A stretch of DNA of 64,000 nt, taken from positions 1 to 64,000 of the forward strand of contig CBFHNF010000005.1 of NCBI GenBank assembly GCA_965657135.1, given 5' to 3'. The notes beneath the pieces are model-generated. The model was not told the DNA's origin. It searched no databases and saw nothing but the letters and a program-made list of their open reading frames with translations. Source of the stretch: HIMB11 sp965657135. Its GTDB lineage: Bacteria > Pseudomonadota > Alphaproteobacteria > Rhodobacterales > Rhodobacteraceae. Position 1 is the stretch's first letter; each line of letters starts with the position of its first letter. Of the stretch, positions 35,565 through 43,995 are shown one piece after another. Both the position numbers and the translations under genes were made by a program.

Positions 35565-36397
35565 TGTCAATGATTGCTAACACGACAACAGATCCGCGCC
35601 GAAGTGGTCGCTTTGTCTATGTGACAGCTGTATTTTTGTTATGTGCATGGGTATTGGGTCCGCTTTATCTACTGTTTGTGAATACGCTTTCTTCTCCCGA
35701 AGCTGTGAATAGTTTTCCAAAGTCTTACGTTCCGGAATTTAACTTTGAAAGCCTAGAATTTTTCATGGAATTTTCTGGGATGACCAGCGCCCTTTGGAAT
35801 TCGATCCAGGTCGCAACACTCACCATGATCATGTCCATTTTGATTGGTGCACCCGCTGGCTATGCATTGTCGCGTTTTGAATTTCGAGGTAAAGAAACCT
35901 TTCGAATTTTGATTTTATTGACGCGTGCATTTCCGTTACCGTTGTTGGCGTTACCTTTGGCGGTTCTGTTTATCCGAACCGGGCTGGACGATACGATCTT
36001 TGGCTTGGCCCTTGTGCACACAACTCTTGCGGTGCCTTTCGCGGTTTTGATTACATTTTCACTTTTTTCGGGAATTCCAATGGAATTGGAGGAAGCCGCC
36101 TGGACATTGGGGTGCAATCGTCTAACTGCCTTTATCCGCGTTGTTTTACCCCTTATACTTCCCGGCATCACGGCCTCTGCGATTTTCGCTTTTGTGATTT
36201 CGTGGAACGAAGTTTTTGCCGCTGCGGTGTTGACGATTGAAAATCGAACCCTCACAGCATTTTTGCTCCAAAATTTGGACACGTCAGCACTTCATTTGAA
36301 ATTTGCAGGGGGCTTTATTCTCGTGGTTCCCGCTCTCATCTTTATATTTGCAGTGCGCAAGTATCTGTTCGCGATGTGGGGCATCGCAAATCGTTAG
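35564..36397 (+). CDS. Sugar ABC transporter permease (MalG type)
   Basis: 277 residues, six predicted membrane helices, and the docking loop 'ELEEAAWTLGCNRLTAFIRV' with the EAA signature. N-terminal helix 'FVYVTAVFLLCAWVLGPLYL' and final helix 'GGFILVVPALIFIFAVRKYL' match the MalG/UgpE type. It starts within the stop of the MalF-type gene and ends 10 bp before the ATPase gene. It is the second half of the channel. Confidence 0.94.
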   Translation: MSMIANTTTDPRRSGRFVYVTAVFLLCAWVLGPLYLLFVNTLSSPEAVNSFPKSYVPEFNFESLEFFMEFSGMTSALWNSIQVATLTMIMSILIGAPAGYALSRFEFRGKETFRILILLTRAFPLPLLALPLAVLFIRTGLDDTIFGLALVHTTLAVPFAVLITFSLFSGIPMELEEAAWTLGCNRLTAFIRVVLPLILPGITASAIFAFVISWNEVFAAAVLTIENRTLTAFLLQNLDTSALHLKFAGGFILVVPALIFIFAVRKYLFAMWGIANR

Positions 36398-36407
36398 GAA
36401 TGACTAA

Positions 36408-37469
36408 ATGGCCGAAATAAAAATACAAAACGTTGCCAAGAACTTTGCGAGTTATCAGGCACTGAATGACATCAATCTAACGGTTTCAGATCAAGAATTC
36501 ATGGTTCTTTTGGGTGCGTCAGGATGTGGCAAGACAACATTATTGCGCATTATTGCTGGACTAGAAACTGCATCACAAGGTGAGGTTTGGATCAATGATA
36601 GGCGTGTTGATCATCTACCGCCCAAGGATCGCGGGATTGCCATGGTGTTTCAAAACTACGCGGTATTTCCGCATTTAACGGTATTTGAAAACATCGCCTT
36701 TGGGTTGCGCATGCATCGGCATCCGAGTGCAGAGATAACCAAGCGGGTGCATAGGACGGCGGAGTTGATGCACATTGAACAATTGTTGAAACGTTACTCA
36801 GGAGAATTGTCAGGTGGTCAGCGGCAGCGCGTCGCAGTGGCACGTGCATTGGCGATGGAGCCCGATGTCATCCTCATGGATGAACCCCTGTCTAACCTTG
36901 ACGCACTACTTCGACTTGAAATGCGCGCAGAGTTGAAAGGTGTTTTAGCCGAAAGCAAAACGACTGCGATTTACGTTACACATGACCAAGTTGAAGCCAT
37001 GAGCCTTGCAGATCGGATCAGTGTGATGAACAAGGGTAAAATTGTTCAGGCGTCTAATCCCGTAGATATCTACCGAAACCCTGCAGAAAAATTTGTTGCT
37101 GGATTTATTGGAAATCCACCCATGAACTTTTTGAAGGCAAAAAAAATGGATAGCGGTCTATGGGATGTGGCAGGACAACAATATGCGGGGCCCAATTCGC
37201 AAATTAACACCCTTGAATTTGCAATCCGTCCCGAAGATGTGACGCTGTCCGACAACGGAATTCATGCAACTGTAAATGTTGTTGAACCGTTGGGCGCACA
37301 TCTATTGGTGACCTGTGATGTAAATGGATCACAATTCAGAGCAACGCTAGACAGTGACGCAGCCGTTGCCCGCGGTGACGTGATTGCGCTTCAGCCGCAA
37401 ACTGATCGAATAAGGTGGTTTGATCCATCAACAGGGATGCATCAGCCCTTGGAGGTAAATAATGTCTGA
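36408..37469 (+). CDS. Sugar ABC transporter ATP-binding protein (MalK/UgpC type)
   Basis: 353 residues. Nucleotide-binding domain with Walker A 'LLGASGCGKTTLLRI', Q-loop 'MVFQNYAVFPH', signature 'LSGGQRQRVAVARAL', Walker B 'VILMDEPLSNLD' and the switch histidine in 'IYVTHDQVEAMS'. The C-terminal 110 residues are the OB-fold (TOBE) regulatory domain typical of sugar importers. It energises import by the two permeases. It overlaps the glycosidase gene by eight bases. Confidence 0.95.
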   Translation: MAEIKIQNVAKNFASYQALNDINLTVSDQEFMVLLGASGCGKTTLLRIIAGLETASQGEVWINDRRVDHLPPKDRGIAMVFQNYAVFPHLTVFENIAFGLRMHRHPSAEITKRVHRTAELMHIEQLLKRYSGELSGGQRQRVAVARALAMEPDVILMDEPLSNLDALLRLEMRAELKGVLAESKTTAIYVTHDQVEAMSLADRISVMNKGKIVQASNPVDIYRNPAEKFVAGFIGNPPMNFLKAKKMDSGLWDVAGQQYAGPNSQINTLEFAIRPEDVTLSDNGIHATVNVVEPLGAHLLVTCDVNGSQFRATLDSDAAVARGDVIALQPQTDRIRWFDPSTGMHQPLEVNNV

Positions 37470-38739
37470 AAATTTGATTTCAAAAGCTGCCGAAATTCTA
37501 AAGTTGAACGACTTAGGTCACTATACCGTTCCAACGCATGGGTTGTACCCGTTTCAGTGGAACTGGGACAGTTGCTTAACAGCACTGGCACAGGTCTATT
37601 TTGACGAAGCGCGTGCATGGGTCGAAATAGAAACGTTGTTTTCCCACCAATGGGATGATGGCATGGTGCCACACATCATTTTTCATAAATTAGATGATGG
37701 ATATTTTCCAGGACCCGACGTGTGGTCCACGGGGCGCGACGTTCCAACATCTGGCATTACACAGCCCCCCGTTGCAGGTTTTGCAATTAGACAGATTTTT
37801 GACCGATCAACCGATCGCGCGGCGGCAGCGGATCGCGCACGCGCACTCTTGCCCAAAGTACTAAAATGGCACGAATGGTTTTATCGTTGCCGTGACCCTC
37901 GCAAAACCGGCCTTGTGGCTATAATTCACCCATGGGAAACGGGACGAGACAACTCGGTAGATTGGGATGCACCATTCGAACGTGTGCCCACAGATGGTGT
38001 GTTACCCTTTGTACGTCGTGACACGCAACATGCAAACCCTGCGCATCGTCCGACCCAAGCACAGTATGAACGATACATTTGGTTGGTGCAAAAATTCAGA
38101 TCGTTAAATTGGGATAATGACCAGCTGCATGATGCATCGCCATTTCAAATGGTTGATCCTGGGTTTAACGCCATTCTTTTGCGTTCTATTCAAGAAATTG
38201 CGGAATTGGCGGAAGAGCTAGGCGAGACAGAAATTGCAGAAACATCACGCGCCCAGCTTGAACAGGGGTTGGCTGCGCTGGAAACATTATGGAATGATGA
38301 GTTGGGACAATACACATGTTATGATCGTGTGACTGGAAAGCTCTCGTCCGTGCCGTCGGTGGGAGGAATTCTGGCCGCTTTCGCACCCATTAGCGTAAAT
38401 CGCGCTGAACAAGTCGCGGACCGAATCCGTTCGATGAAAGACTATAGTAATTATGCAGTGCCCAGCCATGATCCAAAGGATAACGAATATGATGGTGAAA
38501 GGTATTGGCGCGGGCCGGTCTGGTTGATTGTCAATTACATGATTGCAAATGGATTGGCACGTGCAGGCCAGTCCGATGTGGCGAATACGATTGAGAAGGA
38601 TAGTTTGACCTTGATCGAGAAAAGTGGGTTTGCCGAATATTACGATCCAATTACTGGCGAACCTTGTGGCGGCGGTCAATTTACATGGACGGCTGCAATG
38701 GTTATTGAGTTTATAAAACAGTCCAAGGCAGTCGCATGA
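37462..38739 (+). CDS. (alpha/alpha)6-barrel glycoside hydrolase (MGH1-like, GH63-related)
   Basis: 425 residues. The fold is recognisable from 'YPFQWNWDSCLTALAQVYFD', the tryptophan/aspartate-rich start of GH63/GH37-like barrels, 'IIHPWETGRDNSVDW', with an acidic residue in a typical catalytic-acid position, and 'GERYWRGPVWLIVNYMIANG' near the end. Relatives include glucosylglycerate hydrolase and mannosylglycerate hydrolase, which split compatible solutes. No signal peptide, so it acts in the cytoplasm on what the ABC system imports. It overlaps the ATPase gene by eight bases and the isomerase gene by four. The exact substrate is inferred, with a mannosyl or glucosyl compatible solute the best guess. 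Confidence 0.8.
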   Translation: MSENLISKAAEILKLNDLGHYTVPTHGLYPFQWNWDSCLTALAQVYFDEARAWVEIETLFSHQWDDGMVPHIIFHKLDDGYFPGPDVWSTGRDVPTSGITQPPVAGFAIRQIFDRSTDRAAAADRARALLPKVLKWHEWFYRCRDPRKTGLVAIIHPWETGRDNSVDWDAPFERVPTDGVLPFVRRDTQHANPAHRPTQAQYERYIWLVQKFRSLNWDNDQLHDASPFQMVDPGFNAILLRSIQEIAELAEELGETEIAETSRAQLEQGLAALETLWNDELGQYTCYDRVTGKLSSVPSVGGILAAFAPISVNRAEQVADRIRSMKDYSNYAVPSHDPKDNEYDGERYWRGPVWLIVNYMIANGLARAGQSDVANTIEKDSLTLIEKSGFAEYYDPITGEPCGGGQFTWTAAMVIEFIKQSKAVA

Positions 38740-39422
38740 AACGATCACAGATCAACGAAATTATGGGAGCTGCGGATGAATTGATCCGGTCCCATGGATT
38801 TAATTTACCTCCGTTTGCATATTGGAGTGTTGATGAGTTCAAGGCGCGCAGAGACGACGCAAAACCATTGATTGATGGTCGATGTGGGTGGGACATCACG
38901 GATTACGGCGACGGGCAATTCGACATTATGGGACTGTTTCTATTTACGCTGCGCAATGGACGTTTGTCGGATTTAGAAGGCGGGCGCGGAATGTGTTATG
39001 CTGAAAAGCTGCTGATCAGTCGACAGGATCAACTTTCCCCTATGCACACACACATCATTAAAGCCGAGGACATTATCAATCGTGGTGGTGCCGCGTTGAT
39101 CGTCGAGTTGTTTGGATCGGATGATCAGGGCAATTTTGCAGAGGATCGCGGTGGTGTTGTATTTTGCGATGGAATACGTCGTGAATATGCCCCCGGCGAA
39201 AAATTGGTCCTTGCCCCGGGTGAAAGCGTGACACTAATGCCCGGGGATTGGCACGCGTTTTGGGGCGAGGGTGGTGACGTCCTAATTGGTGAGGTGTCAA
39301 CCGTGAACGACGACGAAACGGACAATGTATTTCGTGATCCTATTGGGCGCTTTACCGACATAGAAGAAGATCAAGATCCGATACATTTGTTGGTCAGTGA
39401 TTATTCAACTTGGCTGACGTGA
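38736..39422 (+). CDS. D-lyxose/D-mannose-type sugar isomerase
   Basis: 228 residues of the cupin-fold D-lyxose ketol-isomerase family. Metal ligands are visible in 'LSPMHTHIIKAEDIINRGGA' (two histidines and a glutamate) and 'MPGDWHAFWGEGGDVLIGEV'. Enzymes of this family interconvert D-lyxose and D-xylulose and many also convert D-mannose to D-fructose. The gene overlaps the glycosidase gene by four bases (ATGA), and it closes the operon. I infer that it turns mannose released by the glycosidase into fructose for glycolysis. Confidence 0.88.
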   Translation: MKRSQINEIMGAADELIRSHGFNLPPFAYWSVDEFKARRDDAKPLIDGRCGWDITDYGDGQFDIMGLFLFTLRNGRLSDLEGGRGMCYAEKLLISRQDQLSPMHTHIIKAEDIINRGGAALIVELFGSDDQGNFAEDRGGVVFCDGIRREYAPGEKLVLAPGESVTLMPGDWHAFWGEGGDVLIGEVSTVNDDETDNVFRDPIGRFTDIEEDQDPIHLLVSDYSTWLT

Positions 39423-39448
39423 TAGTTGCTGCGCAGTTTGGATCAATC

Positions 39449-40654
39449 TCATGTCTGTGCCCCAAGATGGACCGCACGAGCAAGAACATTTAGGCCAGTC
39501 ACTAAATCAGCTTCGTCGGTGTCTTCGGCGAAATTATGACTAATGCCATCTATTGATGGAACAAATAGCATCGCAGTGGGCATCAAATGAGACAGGTTTG
39601 CAGCATCATGAAGGGCGCCTGACGACATGTGTCGCCATTGTCCAGGACATTCTTGATCGGCGGCACGCGCAAGACGCGATTGGATTTCTTTATCCATGCT
39701 CGTTGGTTCAATTCCCAAAATTGGACTAAATTTTACCTGCATTTCCATGTCGTCAGAAATCTCCTGAGCGGTTTCGCGAATGATCCCATCCATTTGATCC
39801 AACCTCTGGACATCGCCATCGCGCCACTGCATCGAAAAACGACATCGTCCCGGAACGACTGAATGCGCGTTCGGATGCAGATCTACATGTCCTGTCGTCC
39901 ACACAGTGCTGGGTAGTACAACGTTTTGAAACCTTTCATTTATTCTTTCATTGAAACGGGCTAGGGCTTGGAATGCGTCTTTGCGACGGTGCATTGGCGT
40001 CGTGCCGGCATGGTTTTGCGCACCTTCAAATGTTATCGAACAATCTCGAATCCCTACAATATCGCTGACGATGCCAATTTTTTGATTGGCTTCGTGCAGC
40101 CAGGGACCTTGCTCGATATGGCATTCAATGAAACCATCAAATTGGGCGGGATTCAAGAACCGATCTGCACGATTTGGCATACGTGTTCGCGCACTGGAAA
40201 ACGTTTCTTTTGTTGAATCGGTCAAAATATCCGCTTGGTCTAATGATAAGGCTCCTGACCAAATGGCACTGCCTGTGGTGACGCCAAAGCGTCCTTCCTC
40301 GTCTTGGAAACTGACGACAGATACTTGCGGGCCGCCTGACTCTGTAACAGAACGGGCTATTTCTAGGCCACACATCACCCCAAGTGCGCCATCTAGCCAA
40401 CCTCCTTCCGGCTGGGTATCGGTGTGCGACCCAATCAGGATCGATTGCCCTGATGCTAGGCCAAAAGTGTTTCCGACAGGGTCAATATAAGGTGTCAGTC
40501 CGATGTCACTGAATTGTTCACATAACCATTCGCGTGCGGCTATATCGGTATGTGAAAATGCGGTTCGGACCACCCCCTTGCCGATGCCAGACGCGCCAAT
40601 CTGGCGAAGTGTATGCAGATTGGATAGAAATCGTTGTGAATTTACATTGATCAT
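39449..40654 (-). CDS. M20-family Zn-dependent amidohydrolase (hydantoinase/carbamoylase type)
   Basis: 401 residues. Metal-binding motifs: 'ILIGSHTDTQPEGGWLDGAL' (His, Asp), 'VVSFQDEEGRFGVTTGSA' (Glu pair) and 'FIECHIEQGPWLHEANQKIG' (His). These match N-carbamoyl-L-amino-acid hydrolases, allantoate amidohydrolases and ureidoglycine hydrolases. It releases ammonia and carbon dioxide from a carbamoyl- or ureido-compound, helping nitrogen scavenging. It is convergent with the sugar operon and has no operon partner, so which substrate it uses is open. Confidence 0.9.
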   Translation of the reverse strand: MINVNSQRFLSNLHTLRQIGASGIGKGVVRTAFSHTDIAAREWLCEQFSDIGLTPYIDPVGNTFGLASGQSILIGSHTDTQPEGGWLDGALGVMCGLEIARSVTESGGPQVSVVSFQDEEGRFGVTTGSAIWSGALSLDQADILTDSTKETFSSARTRMPNRADRFLNPAQFDGFIECHIEQGPWLHEANQKIGIVSDIVGIRDCSITFEGAQNHAGTTPMHRRKDAFQALARFNERINERFQNVVLPSTVWTTGHVDLHPNAHSVVPGRCRFSMQWRDGDVQRLDQMDGIIRETAQEISDDMEMQVKFSPILGIEPTSMDKEIQSRLARAADQECPGQWRHMSSGALHDAANLSHLMPTAMLFVPSIDGISHNFAEDTDEADLVTGLNVLARAVHLGAQT

Positions 40655-40871
40655 CTGTGCGGCCGAATAAAATGAGCGATTGTTTGAAAGTTACATTGTA
40701 AACAGGTTCTTGCAAACAATTTTGATTTGACACAGATTTATTTCACAAAATGGATTGTAAAAAATTTATGCCAAAATGACCCGTGATTGTGCACTATTTC
40801 AAGTTTTGGGTTGTTTCTTCGAATAGTCTGTATCCACTTGGCGCAATTCGTATGGAGTGCGTGCTTGCAAC

Positions 40872-41195
40872 CTAAGCTGATCGTGGAACTGAATAATTTT
40901 CCAACCAAGCTTTAATTTCCTTTTTCTTGAGGTCTGAAACTGGTATGCGTTCGCCGGTCTTGAGGGTGATAAACCGCTTTCTCCCATCTAGCTCAATACC
41001 GTCGATAACGTGGTGCGCGACCCAATATGATCGATGAGGTGATATACCCCAAGAAGGTTTTGATTGTTCTACGAAATCGCTAATCTTACCCAGAACCATA
41101 ACGTTCGCTCCTGAGGTAAAATTGAGCACAATGTAATGATCGATCGATTGAACATGACTAATCGAATTTAATGTCACACTCTTATCTGCAACCAA
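40872..41195 (-). CDS. LytTR DNA-binding domain protein, short
   Basis: 107 residues, essentially only a LytTR domain: 'ISHVQSIDHYIVLNF', 'WGISPHRSYWVAHHVIDGIE' and 'RKRFITLKTGERIPVSDLKK' follow the family pattern, including the HRSYWV core. Homologues in Rhodobacterales usually carry an N-terminal membrane part. Here an in-frame TGA lies at 41202-41204 and the only start nearby is a TTG at 41195, so the gene is either a natural stand-alone domain or a truncated remnant. It would bind DNA and regulate unknown targets. Confidence 0.7.
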   Translation of the reverse strand: MVADKSVTLNSISHVQSIDHYIVLNFTSGANVMVLGKISDFVEQSKPSWGISPHRSYWVAHHVIDGIELDGRKRFITLKTGERIPVSDLKKKEIKAWLENYSVPRSA

Positions 41196-41369
41196 GAAAA
41201 CTCATGTCTCATCCTCATTCGTCTCATCGAGGCAAATGAATGATAGGAGTGGGTGAAAGCAAGAATCAATTCAAATAATCCACTTGGACAGATTGATCAT
41301 GTGTATTTTTGGGAAAACCAATGCTATAGTCCATGGCTATATGTTCTGAATATGTGTCAGGGGAGTGGC

Positions 41370-41804
41370 TTGTCTGTGCTTCGTGGGTTCTTATTGTTAG
41401 TATCTGTTGTGATTGGAAATGGTGCGTCCGCAAACTGTGAGCAATGTGATTATAGCGGTCAGAATTTGGCCTACGCAGATTTTTCGGGCCAAGATTTGTC
41501 TGGCGCTAGTTTTGTTGGCACCTACCTAGTTAATGCGAATTTTGATGGGGCGGAGCTGACGGCTGCGGATTTCACCAACGCCCGCGCCAATGCCGCTTCG
41601 TTTCAAAACGCAATTCTAACACAGGCCCTGTTTACAGGGGCCGAATTGGAATTGGTCGATTTCTCAAATGCGGAATTAACGGATACCGATTTCACCAACG
41701 CCTTTGTACGTCATGTCAAACTCACGAAACACCAAGCACGACAAAGCAATTTTTGCACTACATCACTACGAGATGGCACAAATCATATAGTTGACTGCGA
41801 TTAA
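41370..41804 (+). CDS. Secreted pentapeptide-repeat protein
   Basis: About 144 residues. I prefer a TTG start at 41370, preceded by AGGGGAG, because it gives a clean signal peptide ('SVLRGFLLLVSVVIGNGASA'); an ATG at 41352 and a longer frame from 41253 also exist. After 'NCEQCDYSGQNLAYADF' come about ten A(D/N)LxX pentapeptide repeats such as 'ANFDGAELTAADFTNARANA', which build a right-handed four-sided helix. Cysteine pairs flank the repeats ('CEQC' and 'FCTTS...DC'), consistent with disulfides in the periplasm. The function of such proteins is mostly unknown. Confidence 0.8.
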   Translation: MSVLRGFLLLVSVVIGNGASANCEQCDYSGQNLAYADFSGQDLSGASFVGTYLVNANFDGAELTAADFTNARANAASFQNAILTQALFTGAELELVDFSNAELTDTDFTNAFVRHVKLTKHQARQSNFCTTSLRDGTNHIVDCD

Positions 41805-41900
41805 ATTAGTCCTGATTCAGCGTGTATTCTAATAGGGTTGATGCGGATCGTCACGGGGCCAAAATCCGTGTCGTTAATGCACGCATGCCATCACTTTAGA

Positions 41901-41923
41901 ATGTCGCAATCAATTTGCGACAT
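41901..41923. promoter_or_regulatory. Inverted repeat upstream of the DMT transporter gene
   Basis: ATGTCGCAA and TTGCGACAT are perfect 9-bp arms around TCAAT. No T run follows, so it reads as an operator or a structured 3' end of the pentapeptide transcript. It lies 90 bp before the transporter start. Confidence 0.45.
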
Positions 41924-42013
41924 CATGTCGTGAACCAGCCAGATTGTTTATTCGAGTCAGGCTAGTTTTGTTTGATGTCAATTTTGGCATGACCCACTGA
42001 AAAATCGAATACG

Positions 42014-42937
42014 ATGTCACTATCAACTGGTTTTGGATCTAGCGTTGCGCTGGATAATAGAATTGTTGCAGGCAATTCGCTTGCTATCGGCTCAATGTTG
42101 TTTTGGGCGGCTGGTTTTCCTGCCGCCGAGGCCTTGTTGCAGGTTTGGCATCCGGTTACTGTCATCCTTCTTAGGTTGTTGTGCGTGTTATGTGTGCTTT
42201 ATGCAACGTGGTTTTGGATCGAAGGACGTGGTGCAATACAGTCTGCTGCATGGTTTCGTGGAGTGACGATTGGGATTTTGGGATTTGGGACTGGGGCTGC
42301 GTTGCTATTATTTGCCCAGTGGTACACTGATCCGGTAACCGTGGCACTTATCGCTACGACCACACCAATTATGGCAACACTGATCGAAGTCGTGCAAGGG
42401 GATCGTAAAATCCACTTTAATTTTTTGATCGGACTTATCGCATCCGTGATTGGCGGAGTTGTGGCGGTCGGCAATACCTTCACGATTGATACTGGGATTG
42501 GATTGTTCATGGCAATTTTGTCTGGCGCGCTTTTTTCGTGGGCATCTGATGCGTCTGTTAAGCAGCTACCCAAACTAAGCACTCTGGGACGCACGACCGT
42601 TACATTCACGGGCGCGGCTATTTTTGCAGCTGGTTTGTTTTCGATTTGCTGGTTCTTTGGTGTTGCAAGTTTGCCAGAATCGCTATCGTGGTCTAACGCC
42701 GCAAATCTCGTAATCTATTCAATCGCCGCCATGGCAATTTCGCAAATCATGTTCTTGGGTGCGGTTGCAAAAATTGGAATTGCGCTAACTTCATTACATA
42801 TCAACATTGCACCATTTTATGTGATGATATTCGTTGTTTTATTTGGTGGTGTATGGAATGCGCAAGTCGCCCTTGGTGCGACCTTGGTCGCCATAGGGGT
42901 GATCATTGCACAAAAAAATAATCGAAATTCAATCTGA
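42014..42937 (+). CDS. EamA/DMT family transporter
   Basis: 307 residues with ten predicted membrane helices in two five-helix EamA halves, the standard DMT layout ('SLAIGSMLFWAAGFPAAEAL' starts the first half, 'GIGLFMAILSGALFSWASDA' the second). These are proton-driven exporters or importers of amino acids, nucleotides or other small metabolites. It is a single gene in this region. The substrate cannot be assigned. Confidence 0.9.
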   Translation: MSLSTGFGSSVALDNRIVAGNSLAIGSMLFWAAGFPAAEALLQVWHPVTVILLRLLCVLCVLYATWFWIEGRGAIQSAAWFRGVTIGILGFGTGAALLLFAQWYTDPVTVALIATTTPIMATLIEVVQGDRKIHFNFLIGLIASVIGGVVAVGNTFTIDTGIGLFMAILSGALFSWASDASVKQLPKLSTLGRTTVTFTGAAIFAAGLFSICWFFGVASLPESLSWSNAANLVIYSIAAMAISQIMFLGAVAKIGIALTSLHINIAPFYVMIFVVLFGGVWNAQVALGATLVAIGVIIAQKNNRNSI

Positions 42938-43059
42938 GTTTGATTGTTGTCATCTTCAGAAAATAGCTATGTATCCGCTATTTTAGGGTTCTGATACTGG
43001 TTTATTGCGTGTGAACCATGGCCGCAAAAAAGTGGTCAGTCGTTATGATTACAGAAAAA

Positions 43060-43995
43060 TTAGTCAAACTGCGATTCACGGGCGCGGATCACGGCGCAGA
43101 TTGTTTCATTATAAGGCGTAGCAATGTTCAATTTCGCGCCCAATGTAACGATCGCCCCGTTTATTGTATCGATCTCTGATAAACGAGATGCCTCGTGATC
43201 TTGTAGCATGGATGGTTTTGCTGTCCCGACGCGATGCGCGAATTCTGTCACGTATTGAACGGGATCACCGATGGAAAAGTTGACACCAAGGCGCGTTCCA
43301 ATTTCATAAGCCTCTTTCATACAAGAAATGGCGATTTCCCATTCAGGAGGGTTTGAACGTAGTTGGGCAACATTGCGGCCAAAGGACGTGCATGGTCCAG
43401 ATAATGTTACATTGCACAATAGTTTTTCCCAAATCAGTTGTTGAATGTCTGCATATGTTTCAATGTGAAACCCAGAGGTTTCCCAAGCCTGCGCAATGGA
43501 TGACAATCGTTGATCTGGGGCGCTGTCAATCAATCCCAGTCTGATCTGTTTCATGGATGTATGCGCTACATGACCTGGCCCAATCATCGACGCGCCAAAA
43601 CCCTCAGCTACCCCAAGAATAATTTGCGATCGTGGAATAAATGCCGCAACATCATCACCTGCGCCCAACCCATTTTGAATGGTTAGTACCATTGCATCAG
43701 GACGCAGAGTTTTTGCGGCGGCTTGCGCACTTTCGCGAACACCGAAAGATTTTGTTGCAATGACATAGAGATCAAACTCTTCATCATCTGGCAACCTTCG
43801 CAGAGCGCGCAAATTGGTTGCATGCATTTGCCCATCTGGTCCGTCGATGCGCAGACCAGATGTGTTGATTGCGTCTACATGTTGTGACCAAAGATCGATT
43901 GCACAAACATCGTGCCCAGCATCAGACATACGCGCAGCATAAATAGACCCCATTGCGCCCGTTCCAATAATTGCGATCTTTAGTGTTGTTTGCAT
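43060..43995 (-). CDS. Ketopantoate-reductase-like dehydrogenase (ApbA/PanE family)
   Basis: 311 residues. N-terminal Rossmann fold 'KIAIIGTGAMGSIYAARMSD' (GxGxxG) and the family's 'MVLTIQNGLGAGDDVAAFIP', then 'IQQLIWEKLLCNVTLSGPCT', where the lysine of 'WEKLL' and the following Asn are the catalytic residues in PanE. It ends with the helical domain 'RVGTAKPSMLQDHEASRLSE', with Glu and Ser equivalents. The reaction is NADPH-dependent reduction of a 2-oxo acid. It starts within the stop of the MttB-like gene (TAATG), so in this context it may not serve pantothenate synthesis but the metabolism of a methylated amine. Confidence 0.85.
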   Translation of the reverse strand: MQTTLKIAIIGTGAMGSIYAARMSDAGHDVCAIDLWSQHVDAINTSGLRIDGPDGQMHATNLRALRRLPDDEEFDLYVIATKSFGVRESAQAAAKTLRPDAMVLTIQNGLGAGDDVAAFIPRSQIILGVAEGFGASMIGPGHVAHTSMKQIRLGLIDSAPDQRLSSIAQAWETSGFHIETYADIQQLIWEKLLCNVTLSGPCTSFGRNVAQLRSNPPEWEIAISCMKEAYEIGTRLGVNFSIGDPVQYVTEFAHRVGTAKPSMLQDHEASRLSEIDTINGAIVTLGAKLNIATPYNETICAVIRARESQFD

